Of a stretch of 64,000 nt of DNA, positions 44,531 to 52,234 are shown piece after piece (position 1 is the first letter of the stretch; each line of letters opens with the position of its first letter). The notes under the pieces are model-generated. The model searched no databases and was not told where the DNA came from. It was given only the letters and a program-made list of their open reading frames with translations. The stretch is from Alg239-R122 sp041746135 (GTDB taxonomy: Bacteria; Pseudomonadota; Alphaproteobacteria; Sphingomonadales; Sphingomonadaceae): positions 1-64,000 of the forward strand of contig JBGTHQ010000041.1 of NCBI GenBank assembly GCA_041746135.1. The letters run 5' to 3'. The position numbers and the translations under genes are program-made.

Positions 44531-45286
44531 ATGGATAAACATTCGATAAAACACAGGAAAAAACGCGCGGATCAGCTGCTCGCCGAACGCGGATTGGTCG
44601 GCAGCCAGCGCGAGGGGCAGGCGGCGATCATGGCGGGTCTGGTTTTTCACAAGGAACAGAAAATCCTGACGGCGGGTCACGCGCTGCCCGCTGATGCGGC
44701 TATCGAATTACGCGGCAAGGATCATCCGTGGGTATCGCGCGGTGGACTGAAACTCGACCACGCGCTGTCGCATTTCTGCATCGATGTTGCCGGTCTGACC
44801 GCTATCGACGTGGGCAGCTCGACCGGCGGATTTACCGACGTGTTGCTGTCGCGCGGGGCCGGACATGTATTCGCGATCGACAGCGGCACCAACCAGCTCG
44901 CATGGAAAATCCGGCAGGATGAGCGGGTTTCGGTGCACGAGCAGACCAGCGCGCGAACGCTGACGTCCGCGCATATCGATCGCGAGATCGACCTGATCGT
45001 GTGCGATGCGAGCTTTATCAAGCTGGCACAGGTGCTGCCGGTGCCGATGCAATTTGCGCGGGCGGGCGCGTGGCTCGTGGCACTCATCAAACCGCAATTC
45101 GAAGTTGAGCGGCACGAAGTGGGCGAGGGCGGGGTGGTTCGCGACAGAAATTTGCATGATCGGGTGTGCGGTGAAGTCGGGGTCTGGCTGGAATTGGTTC
45201 AGTGGAATGTCAGTGGCATTATCAAAAGTCCGATCACGGGACCCAGCGGCAATGTCGAATTTCTTGTTGGTGCAGTAAAGGTTTGA
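44531..45286 (+). CDS. tlyA: TlyA-family rRNA 2'-O-methyltransferase
   Basis: This 251-residue protein has an N-terminal S4 RNA-binding domain (RADQLLAERGLVGSQREGQAAIMAGLVFH) and a Rossmann methyltransferase domain. SAM-binding elements are AIDVGSSTGGFTDVLLSRGAG, VFAIDSGTNQL and DLIVCDASFI; catalytic Lys residues are in the KLDHAL and KPQFEVE segments. Family members methylate 16S and/or 23S rRNA cytidines. Annotation as haemolysin A is historical. Confidence 0.92.
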   Translation: MDKHSIKHRKKRADQLLAERGLVGSQREGQAAIMAGLVFHKEQKILTAGHALPADAAIELRGKDHPWVSRGGLKLDHALSHFCIDVAGLTAIDVGSSTGGFTDVLLSRGAGHVFAIDSGTNQLAWKIRQDERVSVHEQTSARTLTSAHIDREIDLIVCDASFIKLAQVLPVPMQFARAGAWLVALIKPQFEVERHEVGEGGVVRDRNLHDRVCGEVGVWLELVQWNVSGIIKSPITGPSGNVEFLVGAVKV

Positions 45287-45483
45287 ACCACCGGACTGGC
45301 CAGGCTGAAATTTGTTGCGACAAACCGCTTCCCATGTAGGAAATGGCTTGCTAGCAAAACACATGATCGGCAATTCAAGATATTACGCGCTCCATCGCCA
45401 CCGTTCATCCATTGTGCGCAACATTTCGTCGCAGCATCATCTGTACATAGCGTCCCCTTTATCAACTTATCAGGACCGTCTTT

Positions 45484-46038
45484 ATGGCTGAACTCGCTTC
45501 GCGCACACAATTGCGCATGTCCTTTCTGCGCTGGGCACTGTTTATTGTTCCGCTCATCGTGCTGCTCGGATTCATGTCGGGACAACTGGCCGGATCGGGG
45601 GAGGAGAATCGCTGGTTTCAGATGCTTGAAAAACCCGCTGCGCAACCGCCCGGATGGATCTTTGGCGCGGCATGGACAATCCTATATGTTTCAATCGGAT
45701 TTGCGCTCACGCTCGTCATTTGCGCTCGGGGTGCAAGGCTGCGGGCGCTGGCCATATTTCTGTTCGTAGTGCAACTGGCGCTCAATCTGTTCTGGTCGCC
45801 GTTTTTCTTTGGCATGCATCAAGTGACCTATGCCTTTTATCTGATCATATTCATATTCCTGACTGCTACCGCAACCACTTTAGTATTCGGCCGTATCCGC
45901 ACTTTTGCGGCATGGTTGATGGTGCCCTATCTCGCATGGCTGTGTTTCGCGGCGATTTTGAACAAACAGATCGATGAACTCAATCCCGATGCCGAAATAT
46001 TGCAGGCACCACGCAGCAGCCAGTCCGTGCCAATTTAA
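45484..46038 (+). CDS. TspO/MBR family membrane protein
   Basis: This 184-residue protein has five membrane helices and the TspO signature: EKPAAQPPGWIFGAAWTILYVSIG, then LNLFWSPFFFG and MVPYLAWLCFAAILN. TspO proteins bind porphyrins and steroids and tune tetrapyrrole-linked regulation. The first ~15 residues are extra polar sequence before the first helix. No photosynthesis genes are seen in the window. Confidence 0.92.
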   Translation: MAELASRTQLRMSFLRWALFIVPLIVLLGFMSGQLAGSGEENRWFQMLEKPAAQPPGWIFGAAWTILYVSIGFALTLVICARGARLRALAIFLFVVQLALNLFWSPFFFGMHQVTYAFYLIIFIFLTATATTLVFGRIRTFAAWLMVPYLAWLCFAAILNKQIDELNPDAEILQAPRSSQSVPI

Positions 46039-46124
46039 GCCGGATTACACCTTGTCTGGAAAGCGGAAAATACCCAGATAATGTGAAGGCAAGCTATAAA
46101 GCCACAGATAAGCGAGACGATATT

Positions 46125-46442
46125 ATGCAAAGCGAAAACAAAATATTTGCCGATTTTGCCAAATTCATAAACGGTATGGCGGGCACCGCCGCCGGTATGG
46201 GCCGTGAAGCGAGCGAAACCGCACGCGAACGCACGCGCGAATGGATTGCCGGTATGGATTTCGTGTCGCGCGAGGAATTCGACGCCGTCAAGGATATGGC
46301 CGCCAAGGCGCGCGAAGAAGCCGATAGCCTGAAAGTCCGCATTGCCAAGCTTGAAGCGATCCATGCCAAAAAGCCGGCTGCGAGCAAAGCCGGTAGCAAA
46401 AGCACGCCCCCGATGCCGTCTGCGAAAAAAGCGTCCGAATAG
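46125..46442 (+). CDS. ubiK: Accessory factor UbiK family (BMFP domain) protein
   Basis: This 105-residue protein has the BMFP/UbiK pattern: a short amphipathic N-terminus (SENKIFADFAKFINGMAGTA) and a coiled-coil segment with FVSREEFDAVKDMAAKAREEADSLKVRIAKLEA, followed by a Lys/Ala/Pro-rich tail. UbiK assists the ubiquinone biosynthesis complex and binds lipids. ATG 46125 is preferred to upstream starts. No ubi genes flank it. Confidence 0.87.
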   Translation: MQSENKIFADFAKFINGMAGTAAGMGREASETARERTREWIAGMDFVSREEFDAVKDMAAKAREEADSLKVRIAKLEAIHAKKPAASKAGSKSTPPMPSAKKASE

Positions 46443-46624
46443 ACATTAAGGGTCGGAAGTACGATACCCCACAGCTTGTCCACAGCTTTCCCACAGGGAA
46501 GCCGAACTCTCCACATGCAATCTAGGCCTACCAATTGCGCTGTCACTTTTGCATCTTCATGTTCGCAATGAAGCCGCAGGGACCAGAGTCGTTTATCCCT
46601 AATCTTTTCGGCACGGGACAAATT

Positions 46625-47128
46625 ATGAACGAGCAGAGCAGCGTATTCGAAAGCGAAGAAGCGGCACCGGTCGATATGCTGGCGGCGCTGTTCGAGGCGC
46701 GCGGCTGGCCGAGCGAAATGGTCAGTGACGAGGAAATCGTGACCGAAGTCAAGGGGAGCTGGGCCAGTTACCAGATCCGTGCGATTTGGCGCGCGGATGA
46801 CAATGTCCTGCAGTTGCTGGCGCTGCCGGACGTGCGCATCAATGCCGACAAGATAGCGGTGATGCACGAGGCGCTGGCGCTGATCAACGAGCAGCTTTGG
46901 CTGGGCCATTTCGATATCTGGTCGAACACTTCGGTATTACTTTACCGTCATGGGCTGATGCTGGGCAGCGACGGATTATTGAGTCTGGATCAGGCGCAGG
47001 CAGCGGTCGAGGCTGCGATTGACGAGTGCGACCGGTTCTACCCGGTATTCCAGTTTATCCTGTGGGGCGACAAGTCTCCCAAAGATGCATTGGATAGTGC
47101 TCTGATCGACACGCACGGTGAAGCGTGA
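46625..47128 (+). CDS. YbjN-domain protein
   Basis: This 167-residue soluble protein carries a YbjN-like domain (DMLAALFEARGWPSEMVSDEEIVTEVKG, LLALPDVRINADKIAVMHEALALINEQLWLGHFDIW). The fold resembles type III secretion chaperones; the bacterial role is unknown. ATG 46625 (MNEQSSVF) is chosen. Its TGA overlaps the proC ATG (TGATG), indicating coupling. Confidence 0.87.
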   Translation: MNEQSSVFESEEAAPVDMLAALFEARGWPSEMVSDEEIVTEVKGSWASYQIRAIWRADDNVLQLLALPDVRINADKIAVMHEALALINEQLWLGHFDIWSNTSVLLYRHGLMLGSDGLLSLDQAQAAVEAAIDECDRFYPVFQFILWGDKSPKDALDSALIDTHGEA

Positions 47129-47943
47129 TGACCCGTTATCCCAAATCGCTGACGATATTCGGGTGCGGCAACATGGCCGGGGCAATGCTGCGTGGCTGGC
47201 TTGCGGACGGTATGGATGCGCGGTGTGTGACCGTGATTACTCCGACCAGCAAAAAAGTGCCCAAAGGCATCCGCACCCTCGCATCCGCCCCGGTGGATAT
47301 GCCGTCTGCCGACATGCTGCTGATCGGTGTCAAACCGTATATGCTGACCGATCTGGCCGACAATATCCGGCCCCTGACCGGACCGGATACGATGCTGGTA
47401 TCGATTTTGGCGGGAGTCGATGTCGAAAAGACCCGCCGCTTATTTCCCCAAAGCGGTCCGATCGTGCGGGCTATGCCCAATATGGCGGTCAGCATCGGCA
47501 AATCGCCGGTCGGTATATTCGCCGAGAAGCTGGATGATCGGCAGCACGCGATTGTCGATAGTATGATGGCGGCGCTCGGCAGTGCGGAATGGCTGGACCG
47601 GGAAGAGCTAATTCACCTGATTATAGCGGTTAGCGGATCGGGTCCTGCCTATCTGTTCCGCTTTATCGACGCGCTGGCGCGGGGCGTGAACGATCTGGGG
47701 CTGCCCAAAGACCAGGCCGACCGGCTGGCGCTGGCGATGGTTGAAGGGGCCGCGCAACTGGCCGCGCAAGCCGGTGAAAATCCCGGTGTGCTGGCCGAGC
47801 GGGTCGCGAGTCCGGGCGGTACGACGCGGCAGGCTATGAAGGTGTTCGACGAAGATGACGCGCTGGCCAGGCTCGTATATAAAGCTGCCAAAGCAGCGCG
47901 GGACCGCTCGATTGAAATGGAGCAGGAAGCAAAAAGCGCCTAG
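47128..47943 (+). CDS. proC: Pyrroline-5-carboxylate reductase
   Basis: This 271-residue Rossmann enzyme reduces P5C to proline with NAD(P)H. It has the dinucleotide site IFGCGNMAGAML and a C-terminal substrate domain with AVSGSGPAYLFRFIDALA and the RVASPGGTTRQAM signature. ATG 47128 overlaps the preceding stop; a GTG at 47125 is less likely. Stops of proC and the convergent LOG-family gene overlap by four bases. Confidence 0.95.
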   Translation: MTRYPKSLTIFGCGNMAGAMLRGWLADGMDARCVTVITPTSKKVPKGIRTLASAPVDMPSADMLLIGVKPYMLTDLADNIRPLTGPDTMLVSILAGVDVEKTRRLFPQSGPIVRAMPNMAVSIGKSPVGIFAEKLDDRQHAIVDSMMAALGSAEWLDREELIHLIIAVSGSGPAYLFRFIDALARGVNDLGLPKDQADRLALAMVEGAAQLAAQAGENPGVLAERVASPGGTTRQAMKVFDEDDALARLVYKAAKAARDRSIEMEQEAKSA

Positions 47944-48827
47944 TCACACTCCAACTCGTAAAAATCCTTGACATGATCCCAGGCTTCTTCGGCCGTCTCG
48001 ACCATCGTGAAAAGCTCCAGATCGCGCGGACTGATCGTGCCTTCTTCGCCCAGTACATCCCAGTCGATAACCCGGTTCCAAAAGTCGCCTCCAAAAAGCA
48101 ATACCGGGATACGTTCCATTTTTCCGGTCTGGATCAGCGTCAGCAGTTCGAAAAACTCGTCGAACGTACCAAAGCCGCCCGGGAAAACCGCAACTGCGCG
48201 GGCGCGGAGCAGGAAGTGCATCTTGCGCAGCGCGAAATAATGGAACTGAAAGCTGAGATGCGGGGTGACGTAGTCATTGGGTGCCTGCTCATGCTCCAGC
48301 ACGATATTGAGGCCGATGCTGTCTTCGTCCGCATCATGGGCCCCGCGGTTGGCCGCCTCCATAATCGACGGTCCGCCGCCGGAGCAGACGACGAACTGTT
48401 TCTTGCCATCCTCGGTCACACCGCAGGTGCTGGCCAGCCGCGCCAGTGCGCGTGCTTCGCTGTAATATTTGGACTTGGCCTTCAGGTTTTCGGCAATGCG
48501 TTTTTCCTGCGGCGTCTTTGCTGCGGCGATGATGTCATCGGCCTTGTCCGGTGCGGGAATTCGTGCGGAACCATAAATGACAAAAGTGGAGCCGATACCG
48601 GCTTCTTCCAGCAGCATCTCAGTCTTGAGCAGTTCGAGCTGAAACCGCACCGGGCGCAATTCTTCCCGCAACAGGAAATCGGTATCGCGATAAGCCAAAA
48701 GGTATGCCGGATCGCTTGTCTGCGGTGTCGAAATAGGCGATTTTTCGGCCGTCTTCGCATCTTCGGATGCCCGGCGAAACTTGCGTTCTTGAATGTCTTT
48801 TTTGGAGTGTCCGTCAGTGTCTGTCAT
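47940..48827 (-). CDS. LOG-family (TIGR00730) Rossmann-fold protein
   Basis: This 295-residue protein has the LOG signature PGGFGTFDEFFELLTL and GGGPSIMEAANRGA, with an N-terminal extension of about 90 residues. Relatives hydrolyse nucleoside 5'-monophosphates (cytokinin-activating or PpnN type). Substrate here is unknown. The larger size fits the extended subgroup rather than the short plant-type LOG. It follows the extensin-like gene by 25 bp on the same strand. Confidence 0.9.
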   Translation of the reverse strand: MTDTDGHSKKDIQERKFRRASEDAKTAEKSPISTPQTSDPAYLLAYRDTDFLLREELRPVRFQLELLKTEMLLEEAGIGSTFVIYGSARIPAPDKADDIIAAAKTPQEKRIAENLKAKSKYYSEARALARLASTCGVTEDGKKQFVVCSGGGPSIMEAANRGAHDADEDSIGLNIVLEHEQAPNDYVTPHLSFQFHYFALRKMHFLLRARAVAVFPGGFGTFDEFFELLTLIQTGKMERIPVLLFGGDFWNRVIDWDVLGEEGTISPRDLELFTMVETAEEAWDHVKDFYELECD

Positions 48828-48852
48828 CGAGACGCGATACGGAGTTTCCCCC

Positions 48853-49566
48853 CTACCTGCAATAGCCTTCGCCGCTCATATCGAAATGAAAATGGTCGCG
48901 ATGGGCGCTATTGTAATCCGGGCTCAAAACCGTGCCAAATCGTTTGCACGCGCTGTCGTGGATCGTGCGCAGGAAATTGCGTTCCGGCTGCGTACCCGTC
49001 CAGCTGTCGGAGATACTGATGCGGCGTCCGTCAGCAAGGATAAAGGCAGCTACATCGATCGCATTTGCGTGTGCATGTTCCGATAGTTTGCCCGATCCGC
49101 CAATATTGCGGCAGCTATAACTGCCCATGGTCTCGATCCGCTCCAGATCGCTTCCCAATATCTTTCGCGCTGCCCGGGCCACTCCATATTGTGCCCAATT
49201 GGCAAAATTCCGGGCGAGGTCGCATCGGACTGGTCCCAGATTGCTGACCTGCAAAACGCGGCTCAGCATGGCATTGCGGTCGAGACCGACATTGGATAGC
49301 CTGACACTGTTTATCTGGCTGCAACCGCCGCCGAAATATTGGTCGGGAATAGGTGTGAAATTGACCTGCGCGGCGCCCAGTTCGGCATGGCAGGCACGAG
49401 CGGCCATGTTCGGATTGCCGCGCGGTGCTGCGCTGACCGAAGGACGCGGCGCGGTTGCGGTTTGCGCACTCGTACGGCCTTCAGGCAGTATGCCGCAAGC
49501 TGATAACAACAAAATTGTTGTCATTAGTATGATGGCTCGGCTGAATCCAATTCGCGATATAGTCAT
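48853..49566 (-). CDS. Extensin-like C-terminal domain lipoprotein
   Basis: This 237-residue protein has a lipoprotein signal with lipobox LLLSAC and an extensin-like C-terminal domain (PF06904 pattern). It shows YSCRNIGGSGKLSEHAHANAIDVAAFILADGR, with metal-site-like His and Asp, and AHRDHFHFDMSGEGYC. The arrangement resembles D-Ala-D-Ala carboxypeptidase-like zinc peptidases, so a role on the cell wall is possible. Four or more Cys suggest disulphides in the periplasm. Confidence 0.88.
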   Translation of the reverse strand: MTISRIGFSRAIILMTTILLLSACGILPEGRTSAQTATAPRPSVSAAPRGNPNMAARACHAELGAAQVNFTPIPDQYFGGGCSQINSVRLSNVGLDRNAMLSRVLQVSNLGPVRCDLARNFANWAQYGVARAARKILGSDLERIETMGSYSCRNIGGSGKLSEHAHANAIDVAAFILADGRRISISDSWTGTQPERNFLRTIHDSACKRFGTVLSPDYNSAHRDHFHFDMSGEGYCR

Positions 49567-49744
49567 ATAATGGGCAGTAAACGTAACATGGTTAAAAACC
49601 GGTTAACGTAACTCTGGTGGACGCCCATATATTGATACTTGTCATTCATTTCAGCTAGACTTTTCATGGAAGAGAAAGTCGCGAAAAAGAAGAAATGCGC
49701 TGTAAAAAAAACTACATTAGCACGAAAATATCAATGTGATGCGA

Positions 49745-49764
49745 GTAATTATCATTATCATTAG
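49745..49764. promoter_or_regulatory. Fur-box-like operator
   Basis: On the minus strand the site reads taatgataatgataatta. It contains GATAATGATAAT, identical to the first 12 bases of the classical Fur consensus and built of repeated GATAAT hexamers. It lies 30–50 bp before the ferric-reductase-like gene. The cell encodes a Fur protein (22,811). Binding is inferred. Confidence 0.6.
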
Positions 49765-49795
49765 TATTGCCATTTTATTTAAGGTTTGTTAGGCT

Positions 49796-50404
49796 GTGGC
49801 CATGATCGTGCGAATCTGGAACAATATCCATGTCTTCTGGGTCATTCTGGCGCTTCCCGCCGCGTTCATGGCGGCTGCGCTGGTGCGCGACCCGGCGGCT
49901 GCATTCGACCTCATCCATTCGAGCGGGGAGGTATCCGTGCGTCTGCTGGTGCTTGCGCTTGGGATATCGCCGCTGCGCCAGCTATTGGGGCCGCGCAGGT
50001 GGATATTGTGGCTGGTGCGCCGCCGCCGTGCGATCGGCGTGGCCGCGTTCGGCTATGCCGTGCTGCACCTGACCTTCTACCTGCTCGACATGGTATTCTG
50101 GGATCAGATCGTCGCCGATGCGATGGTGTTCAGCATCTGGACCGGCTATCTCGCTCTAGCCATATTCGCGCTGATGGCGCTCACCAGCAATGATGGTGTG
50201 ATGCGGCTGCTCCGCGCCAACTGGAAGCGGCTGCAACGCCTCGTCTACGCCGCCGCCGTGCTGACCGCAGTGCATTGGATTTTCGTCGACGGAGAGGTTC
50301 GCGGTGCAATTATACACTTTGTCCCGCTTATCATACTGGAAATAGCCAGAATGATACATATATTCACAAAACGTCACGGGCAACTGCGCAAGCCGGTACC
50401 GTGA
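49796..50404 (+). CDS. Ferric-reductase-like transmembrane protein (MsrQ-like)
   Basis: This 202-residue protein has about six membrane helices in the ferric reductase-like/MsrQ fold. Candidate haem-ligand His residues are in YAVLHLTFYLLDM and AVLTAVHWIFVDG. MsrQ normally pairs with the molybdenum enzyme MsrP, but no msrP gene is adjacent; a PepSY-domain protein follows instead. Start choice is GTG 49796 or ATG 49802. The Fur-box-like site upstream suggests iron-regulated reductase activity. Confidence 0.87.
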   Translation: MAMIVRIWNNIHVFWVILALPAAFMAAALVRDPAAAFDLIHSSGEVSVRLLVLALGISPLRQLLGPRRWILWLVRRRRAIGVAAFGYAVLHLTFYLLDMVFWDQIVADAMVFSIWTGYLALAIFALMALTSNDGVMRLLRANWKRLQRLVYAAAVLTAVHWIFVDGEVRGAIIHFVPLIILEIARMIHIFTKRHGQLRKPVP

Positions 50405-50428
50405 CATGATTAGAAGGAAAAATAGGAT

Positions 50429-50746
50429 ATGAAATTTACGCAAGCCATGATGGCCATCGCCGCCGCCACCGCCATGCAGGTCGCCACCAGCGAGCCCGCG
50501 CAAGCGACCGGCAAGATGAAATGCGAAGCCGGTCCCCAATCCACATGGGTGTCGCGCGAAAAGCTTGAGGCCAAGCTGAAGAAAGACGGTTGGAAGGTCA
50601 AGAAATCCAAAGTCGATGGTGGCTGCTATGAAGTCTATGCGACCACGCCCGAAGGCGACCGCGTCGAAGCCTATTTCCATCCGGTGACGATGGAAAAACT
50701 GCTGGTATCGCGCCGCGGCAAGGTGCTTTTTCGCAAGCAGGACTAA
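50429..50746 (+). CDS. Exported PepSY-domain protein
   Basis: This 105-residue protein has a signal peptide (MKFTQAMMAIAAATAMQVATSEPAQA). Its PepSY domain is WVSREKLEAKLKKDGWKVKKSKVDGGCYEVYATTPEGDRVEAYFHP. PepSY domains occur in periplasmic inhibitors and iron-reductase-associated proteins. It follows the ferric-reductase-like gene by 24 bp and ends before a strong terminator, so the two form a likely iron-regulated operon. Confidence 0.88.
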   Translation: MKFTQAMMAIAAATAMQVATSEPAQATGKMKCEAGPQSTWVSREKLEAKLKKDGWKVKKSKVDGGCYEVYATTPEGDRVEAYFHPVTMEKLLVSRRGKVLFRKQD

Positions 50747-50784
50747 CATTCCTTTGCGCATATGATGATAGTATAGTGCCAATA

Positions 50785-50820
50785 TAAAAAGCCGCTGTCC
50801 TGCCGGATGGCGGCTTTTTA
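50785..50820 (+). terminator. Rho-independent terminator
   Basis: A perfect 11-bp stem (taaaaagccgc / gcggctttttA) with a 14-nt loop ends in a T run, just after the PepSY gene and before the serC leader. Confidence 0.93.
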
Positions 50821-50894
50821 GCGGGTCGATTCCGCTCGAATTTTGTGGCCCCCGCATTCTCTGCTTGCCAATGCTGCACTGCACCACTATTGCC

Positions 50895-50950
50895 ATCGAC
50901 GGGCCACGCGGTCCCAACGCCGCGCGAGCTCTCTGTGAGGAGAGAACAGC
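50895..50950 (+). ncRNA. Candidate serC leader RNA (riboswitch-like)
   Basis: The leader directly upstream of serC shows a first hairpin (gggcc acgc ggtccc) and a second hairpin just before the start codon in which ctctc pairs with gagag, enclosing the ribosome-binding GAGG. This is the arrangement of the published alphaproteobacterial serC RNA motif. Masking of the Shine–Dalgarno suggests translational control. The ligand is unknown. Confidence 0.65.
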
Positions 50951-52117
50951 ATGAGTAACCAAGTACCGGCGGAGCCGACGCTCCGTCCCGATTGCCCGAA
51001 TTTTTCTTCGGGCCCGACCGCCAAATTCCCCGGCTGGTCTTTCGACAAACTGAAAACCGAATCCTTTGGCCGTTCGCACCGTTCGGCCGTCGGCAAGGCG
51101 CGGCTGAAATATGCCATCGACCTGAGCCGCGAGATATTGGGCATACCCGATGAATACCTGATCGGCATCGTTCCGGGTTCCGATACCGGCGCGGTCGAAC
51201 TCGCCATGTGGACCATGCTGGGCGCACGCCCGGTCACGGTCGCCGCATGGGAAAGTTTCGGCAACGTGTGGATTCAGGATGCGGTCAAACAGCTGAAGCC
51301 CAAGGGCCTCACCGCGCTGGAAGCCGATTACGGCGAAATTCCCGACCTGACCCAAATCGACAAGGGCGACGATATCGTCTTTACGTGGAATGGTACGACT
51401 TCGGGTGCCAGGATCGCCAATACCGACTGGATTGCGGACAACCGCGATGGCATCACGATCAACGACGCCACCAGCGCGATTTTCGCGCAGCCGATGGATT
51501 GGGCGAAACTCGACGCCACCACCTATAGCTGGCAGAAAGTCATGGGCAGCGAAGCCGCACACGGCATGCTGATCCTCAGCCCGCGTGCCGTGGAACGGAT
51601 CGAAAGCTACGATCCCGAATGGCCGCTTCCCAAAATCTTCCGCGTGAAAAAGGGTGGGCAACTCAACCGCGCGATTTTCGAAGGCGCGACGATCAATACC
51701 CCGTCGATGATGGCGACCGAAGATTATATCGCTGCGCTCGAATGGGCCAAATCGATCGGCGGCTTGCCCGAATTGCATGCCCGTGCCGACCGCAACTCCA
51801 AAATCGTCACCGACTGGATCGAGGCGACGCCGTGGCTGCGCAATATGGTGAGCGATCCCGCGCAGCGCACCAATACTGGCGTGTGCATGGTGTTCCAGGG
51901 CGATTATTATGACGGCTTGGACGACGATGCCAAGGCGGCGGTGCCCAAAACCATTGCCAAAATGCTAGAAGAGCGCGGCGTGGCGTATGATTTCAACGGC
52001 TACCGCGATGCGCCGCCATCCTTGCGCATCTGGTGCGGGTCGACAGTCGAGGAAGAAGATGTGTCCCGCCTATTGCCGTGGATCGAATGGGCCTATGCCA
52101 AAGTGCAGGCCGGTTAA
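50951..52117 (+). CDS. serC: Phosphoserine aminotransferase
   Basis: This 388-residue PLP enzyme of the alphaproteobacterial SerC subtype converts 3-phosphohydroxypyruvate to phosphoserine and also serves pyridoxine synthesis. It has NFSSGPTAKFPGW, IVPGSDTGAVELAMW and the Schiff-base Lys in YSWQKVMGSEAAHG. ATG 50951 follows a GAGGAGAG within a hairpin. It is directly upstream of serA, separated by a repeat element. Confidence 0.96.
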   Translation: MSNQVPAEPTLRPDCPNFSSGPTAKFPGWSFDKLKTESFGRSHRSAVGKARLKYAIDLSREILGIPDEYLIGIVPGSDTGAVELAMWTMLGARPVTVAAWESFGNVWIQDAVKQLKPKGLTALEADYGEIPDLTQIDKGDDIVFTWNGTTSGARIANTDWIADNRDGITINDATSAIFAQPMDWAKLDATTYSWQKVMGSEAAHGMLILSPRAVERIESYDPEWPLPKIFRVKKGGQLNRAIFEGATINTPSMMATEDYIAALEWAKSIGGLPELHARADRNSKIVTDWIEATPWLRNMVSDPAQRTNTGVCMVFQGDYYDGLDDDAKAAVPKTIAKMLEERGVAYDFNGYRDAPPSLRIWCGSTVEEEDVSRLLPWIEWAYAKVQAG

Positions 52118-52134
52118 CCCCAATATTATTGTAC

Positions 52135-52214
52135 CGTCATTCCGGCAGAAGCCGGAATCTCCTGCGAACAAACGCAAGACTGATGGAGATCCCGGCCTGC
52201 GCCGGGATGACGGC
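52135..52214. repeat. REP-like palindromic element between serC and serA
   Basis: Two stem-loops in inverted orientation span about 80 bp: gtcattccggc-agaa-gccggaatctcc and ggagatcccggcctgcgccgggatgac. Their outer halves are complementary. This is the pattern of dispersed extragenic palindromes in sphingomonads. It could stabilise or split the serC–serA message. Confidence 0.75.
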
Positions 52215-52234
52215 ATGAAATCAAGGAATGATTT

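Noticed and set aside
44531..45286. Haemolysin function for TlyA
   Set aside because: S4 plus FtsJ-like methyltransferase motifs show an rRNA methyltransferase; the haemolysin name is legacy.
46470..46495. DnaA-box-like ttgtccacag repeats after ubiK
   Set aside because: One mismatch to the consensus, only one or two copies, and no origin genes (dnaA, parAB, hemE) nearby.
49666..49764. 32-codon Lys-rich ORF (MEEKVAKKKKC…)
   Set aside because: No ribosome-binding site, and it runs through the Fur-box-like operator in an AT-rich promoter region.
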